A stretch of 64,000 bases of DNA from Pomacea canaliculata. Lineage: Eukaryota > Mollusca > Gastropoda > Architaenioglossa > Ampullariidae. The DNA is taken from positions 23,008,927 to 23,072,926 of the forward strand of contig NC_037594.1 in assembly GCF_003073045.1 (NCBI RefSeq), read 5' to 3'. Shown here piece by piece: positions 60,457 through 64,000 of this stretch (positions are counted from its first letter, which is position 1; every line of letters starts with the position of its first letter). The translations under genes were made by a program, and so were the position numbers. The notes below the pieces were generated by a model, which made no database searches, was not told where the DNA came from, and saw only the letters and a program-made list of their open reading frames with translations.

Positions 60457-63400
60457 TTAAATGCAGCGAGCCCTTCTCGTGTTGGACAAATTTGAATAAA
60501 ATAATTTTATGTCAGTTCCAAGATCATTTCATCCATGCTTGTTCCTTTGTATATGTTAGGGTTCACTCCTTGGTTTGGTAAAAACCTAACCTACGAAGCC
60601 ACTGCCTAGACCGTTACCCTACTGTGTTTGAAAACAAAATGCAACGTGTACAAGAACACTCATAAACATGAGTCTATCTGGAGGGCTAGATGGATGGACA
60701 GACTCTCTTCAGCTCCCTGGACGTGTTCGTGCTTGCATATGAATCGAGTGACGTCCCGTAAACAGGGAGGCGGGGAGAAAAGTACAGATGAAGGTAGTCC
60801 TGAAAACACCATCAGATGGAGAGGACGTGTAAGGCGAGCAAATTACCCAAGTCCTGCGAGACATGCTTTTCTCCCCCTCCCAGCATCCTCCAGCAGCAGC
60901 AACACAACAACAACAACAACAGAAGCAGTTCGTTCAAAGCCTGGAGGGCGTCTTTAGATGTCTGCGTGGAGTAGATCTGACTTGCATTTATCGTTAGTCC
61001 TCGCTCACATCCCGCCGCCCTCGCGTGCCCTGCCCTCCGCAGCCATGCTTCCCAACTAATGTCTTCCGTGCAGCGAAAGACCCAGGGCGCCAGACGGGAA
61101 GTTTTGCGGCTGATGAGCTCTGTCATCCACTCTCCTATTGAAAAAGAGCAATCGGTTTTAGTTTTGACTAAAGAAGGGTGTTGCTATAGTATCAAACGTC
61201 ATTTGGGTGGGAAGAAGTGTTTACTTCCTAACAAAAATGCGTAGTTAGTAACCCTGAGAGTGTAACAATCTCTGTAGAGGAGTTAAGATCCGCAATTCCT
61301 CCGCCCCCAACCTCAGCCAATAAAATGTCACCATTTACTTTATGAACTGCTCACTTATCTAAAGAGTATCATCGCGGAGGTATGTAACTCCGTATCATAA
61401 AAGTTTGTTTAAAAAGATTATTGTGAAAAAAAATTTTACATCGAAGGGACGGACAACAAACTGACTCAGAGAAAGACGCTCTGGAAGGGAGGAACATCCT
61501 TCATGTCTGTGCATGGGAATTTTTTCGTAACTAAAGTGACGACCGGCAGGAATTGGATTGAAGAGATACAGTAGCCATGGTATTATAACGTCTTTCCGTC
61601 TGACTGAACACTGGGCAGACTCGTTCGTTTGGCAGGGCCAGAGCTGTCCGTGTACGGAGTCTCGACGACTGCTCGAAATTGAACAGGTCAAACGAGGCCT
61701 GGCCTTCTGGCTTCCGGTGATCTCTTTGAGTCCACTCCCATTTCTTCGTACACGGAAAAATTAATTTCTACTGGCACGAGATCGATTGAGAGAAATGAAA
61801 TAGCAACCATTTAGGTTGTAGATTAGCCGTTTCCCGGGGATTTGTCTCCCCTGAACTTCTTGTGATTGTTGCGCGCTTCAGAAGCTCGGCGGGAGACATA
61901 AAGGCATGGAGGATAGCGAAAAAATTAATGTTTTAAACCTTTTTACGCAACCCCACCCCCGGATTCACTCATGGAGTCTGGAGTTTAAAAGAGTGGTCTA
62001 CGAATCTGGAACCCAGGGGTCCACTCACAATCAGAAAGATCTTTTTTCTGTCTTTCAGTGTCTGGCCGTGGAAATGGGGCTTTGCAGTTCTTGACCTATT
62101 TTTTTTTTTTTTTACTGTCAGACACATCTACAGTATTGACAGTCTGTAATAAAACAAACAACATAAAGACAGAAACTTTAGTTCTGATAAAGCGTTGTAA
62201 CAGCTAGGGCTTAAGCGTATTCGTTATGTCTTCTTGGACATTGGTCCTAAGTTAACGACAGCAACAGCACAGGATGATATTTCTCATCAATTCAACATTC
62301 ACCTCAGTCAAAAACTGTGATATGCTGTGAAAAAAAAAGCGATTTCTACAATCTTTCTTTCGCTCTTTCGTTCTTTTTTCTTCTTTCTTGCTTTGTTTCT
62401 AATGCAGAATAAAGAACTATTCCATGCCTGCACATTTTTATCATTCTTCTTCTTGTTGCTGTTGCTGTTGTTGTTGTTGGAAACACTGATATTCGACTTA
62501 TCACTTTACAACTTCCCATCTTTATGAATTTTCTGTCCGTCTGTCCGTCTGTCTGTCTGCCCTCCTTCTCTATCGCTGCGTGGGCCAGAGATCGAACTTT
62601 GCTGTATGTGTGTCACCACCGGTCACCAGCCCTGATTAATGTTCATTCTATAGACTTTTCTCCCCCCGACCCTTCTACCTCGATAGGATGGGTCCATGGC
62701 CCTTTAATCTGACCATGTTTGTTCTAGCACACCAGAGGACGAAGTATGGCTGGGAAATTGCCCAGCCGTGCAAGGCGTGGGCCATCAGAGCTTGAACGCT
62801 GCTGCCACCAGCCCCTCCCTTGTCTGGCGATGGAGGGAAAGCGCCGCTAAACAGGCGCAATGCCATCGCCACTCCTCTTCACGGAGGTACAGACTCGGCC
62901 AGCGACAGATCCCTTCATTTCGGTGCAAAGCTGTTGAGAGTCTGGGTCAGCCAAGAGCGAAGATCGAAATACATGAATAAAAGAGTAAAGAGTGCCGGGG
63001 GTGAAGGGGTAACGATGGGGGCTACAACATTAATAGGAAGAGGAGAGGGAGGGGGAGAGAGAGGCAGTCCTAGAATGATGGACTGAGAAGATCGATTATT
63101 GCAAATTCAACGGCTGGAAGCATCTTGTGGCCAGTAGATATTTACAGTTAGGCATAGATCAACACACCAAATATTTTTTTCACCACAATCTCTGTCGCAA
63201 AGATTTGTAGACAGAGCTCGGATGGAAAAGACAGACAGAAAGAAAAATCTCAGTTGGGAAATAATTAGGGATGAGCAGGTATATACAGTCTGGGTTGTAC
63301 GTCACAGTAATGGTAACTGGGCCCAAGCAGGGGCCGCAACTGAGACCTGGCGGGGAGCAAGAGCGGTAACCAGTGTAACCAGTGGCATTGCTATGGCTAC

Positions 63401-64000
63401 ATTCAACTCTAACCGTTAACCGTGAGATCAGGAATGATTTGCTCGTTGGTGTGTTAGAGTCAGTGTGTACAGAAAACGCTTTCATAGTTCTTCGTGTGCC
63501 GGCGGTACTCAAGTCCGCAAAATTAAAATGAAAACGGTACCATGCTTCTCTCCCTTACCGTACACTTCTAAATATATTACTGGATTAAAATATTCAAATA
63601 AACACCGACATCCCATGCTATAATACCAAAAATCTTTAAAACGAAATAATAAAACGAATTTGCTCATCATCTCTTATGTATCACAGGAAAGAACGGAAAG
63701 ACCCCAAATTAATTACAGATATTTAGCTCGTCGGAAATACTGGGGGATTAAGGAAAGAAGGTTTGTAAAATGCAGTCTAGAAGATTTCTCAAGCTAAAAA
63801 TGCTTCAGACCTAATAGGGATGGCGAGAACTTGCTGAGTGTGTTGCGCACTCTCATTTTCAATACGCAGCCAAAAATCCAAAAATTAATTTTAAGGTAAA
63901 AAAATAAAAGTAAAAATTCTAGTTAAAATTCGTTAATTCAAAAAGTTAAATTCCAGTCTGCACGTCAGGTTGGCAACAGTAAAAGAGTAAAATGAAGTGG
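60457..64000. other. Gene-poor right end of the window
   Basis: No gene is supportable. Simple repeats include (CAA)n at about 60,898-60,921, a T-run at 62,099-62,114, a GTT/GCT tract near 62,450-62,480 and a (CTGT)n tract at about 62,535-62,560. A GA-rich tract lies near 63,035-63,065. Short frames on both strands have no recognisable domains. Confidence 0.5.

Noticed and set aside
59580..60460. CRISPR-like array
   Set aside because: The units are direct tandem minisatellites without unique spacers, in a eukaryotic genome.
1..64000. tRNA or rRNA genes
   Set aside because: No cloverleaf with a convincing T-loop (GGTTCGAATCC type) or rRNA-like conserved block was noticed on reading; a tRNAscan run would be decisive.

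Overview
This is a eukaryotic, AT-rich window with introns of about 0.1 to 2.2 kb, GT-AG splice sites, transposon relics, microsatellites and a short (TAACCC)n telomere-like tract. The proteins are animal in character: microsomal retinol/steroid dehydrogenases of the short-chain dehydrogenase (SDR9C) type, and the chromatin-remodelling subunit INO80C. I infer a metazoan, perhaps a mollusc or another lophotrochozoan; the sequence alone does not settle the species.

Region 1 (1-34,747) is a head-to-tail tandem array of SDR genes, all on the + strand. Four copies are complete: A (2,556-7,043), B (8,814-13,285), C (15,196-21,717) and E (27,532-34,747). Each has six exons of matching size and phase and encodes 317 or 321 residues. 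One orphan terminal exon, D, lies at 25,382-25,593. The first kilobase is the 3' flank of a further copy beyond the left edge. In every complete copy the initiator ATG is the last codon of exon 1. The catalytic YxxxK motif is intact only in C; E has lost the Lys, and A and B have lost both Tyr and Lys.

Region 2 is a roughly 12-kb duplication. The block carrying gene C (13,286-24,585) is repeated as the block carrying gene E (25,594-37,348). Both blocks run past the SDR gene, through a possible small minus-strand gene, into the first coding exon of INO80C. The right-hand copy continues into the complete INO80C gene (36,949-40,320, five exons, 197 aa). The left-hand copy is cut 322 bp into intron 1, leaving an intact orphan first exon at 24,186-24,263. 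Two young-looking non-autonomous DNA transposons with target-site duplications sit in intron 2 of gene E.

Region 3 (40,321-64,000) is gene-poor. I find a decayed piggyBac-type transposase (45,226-45,759), a decayed LINE reverse-transcriptase tail (57,778-58,165), several short tandem repeats (50.8, 59.6, 59.9 and 60.3 kb), low-complexity tracts and no convincing host gene.

The SDR copies probably arose by unequal crossing-over and then diverged at the active site. INO80C is an unrelated neighbour whose 5' end was carried along in the last duplication.
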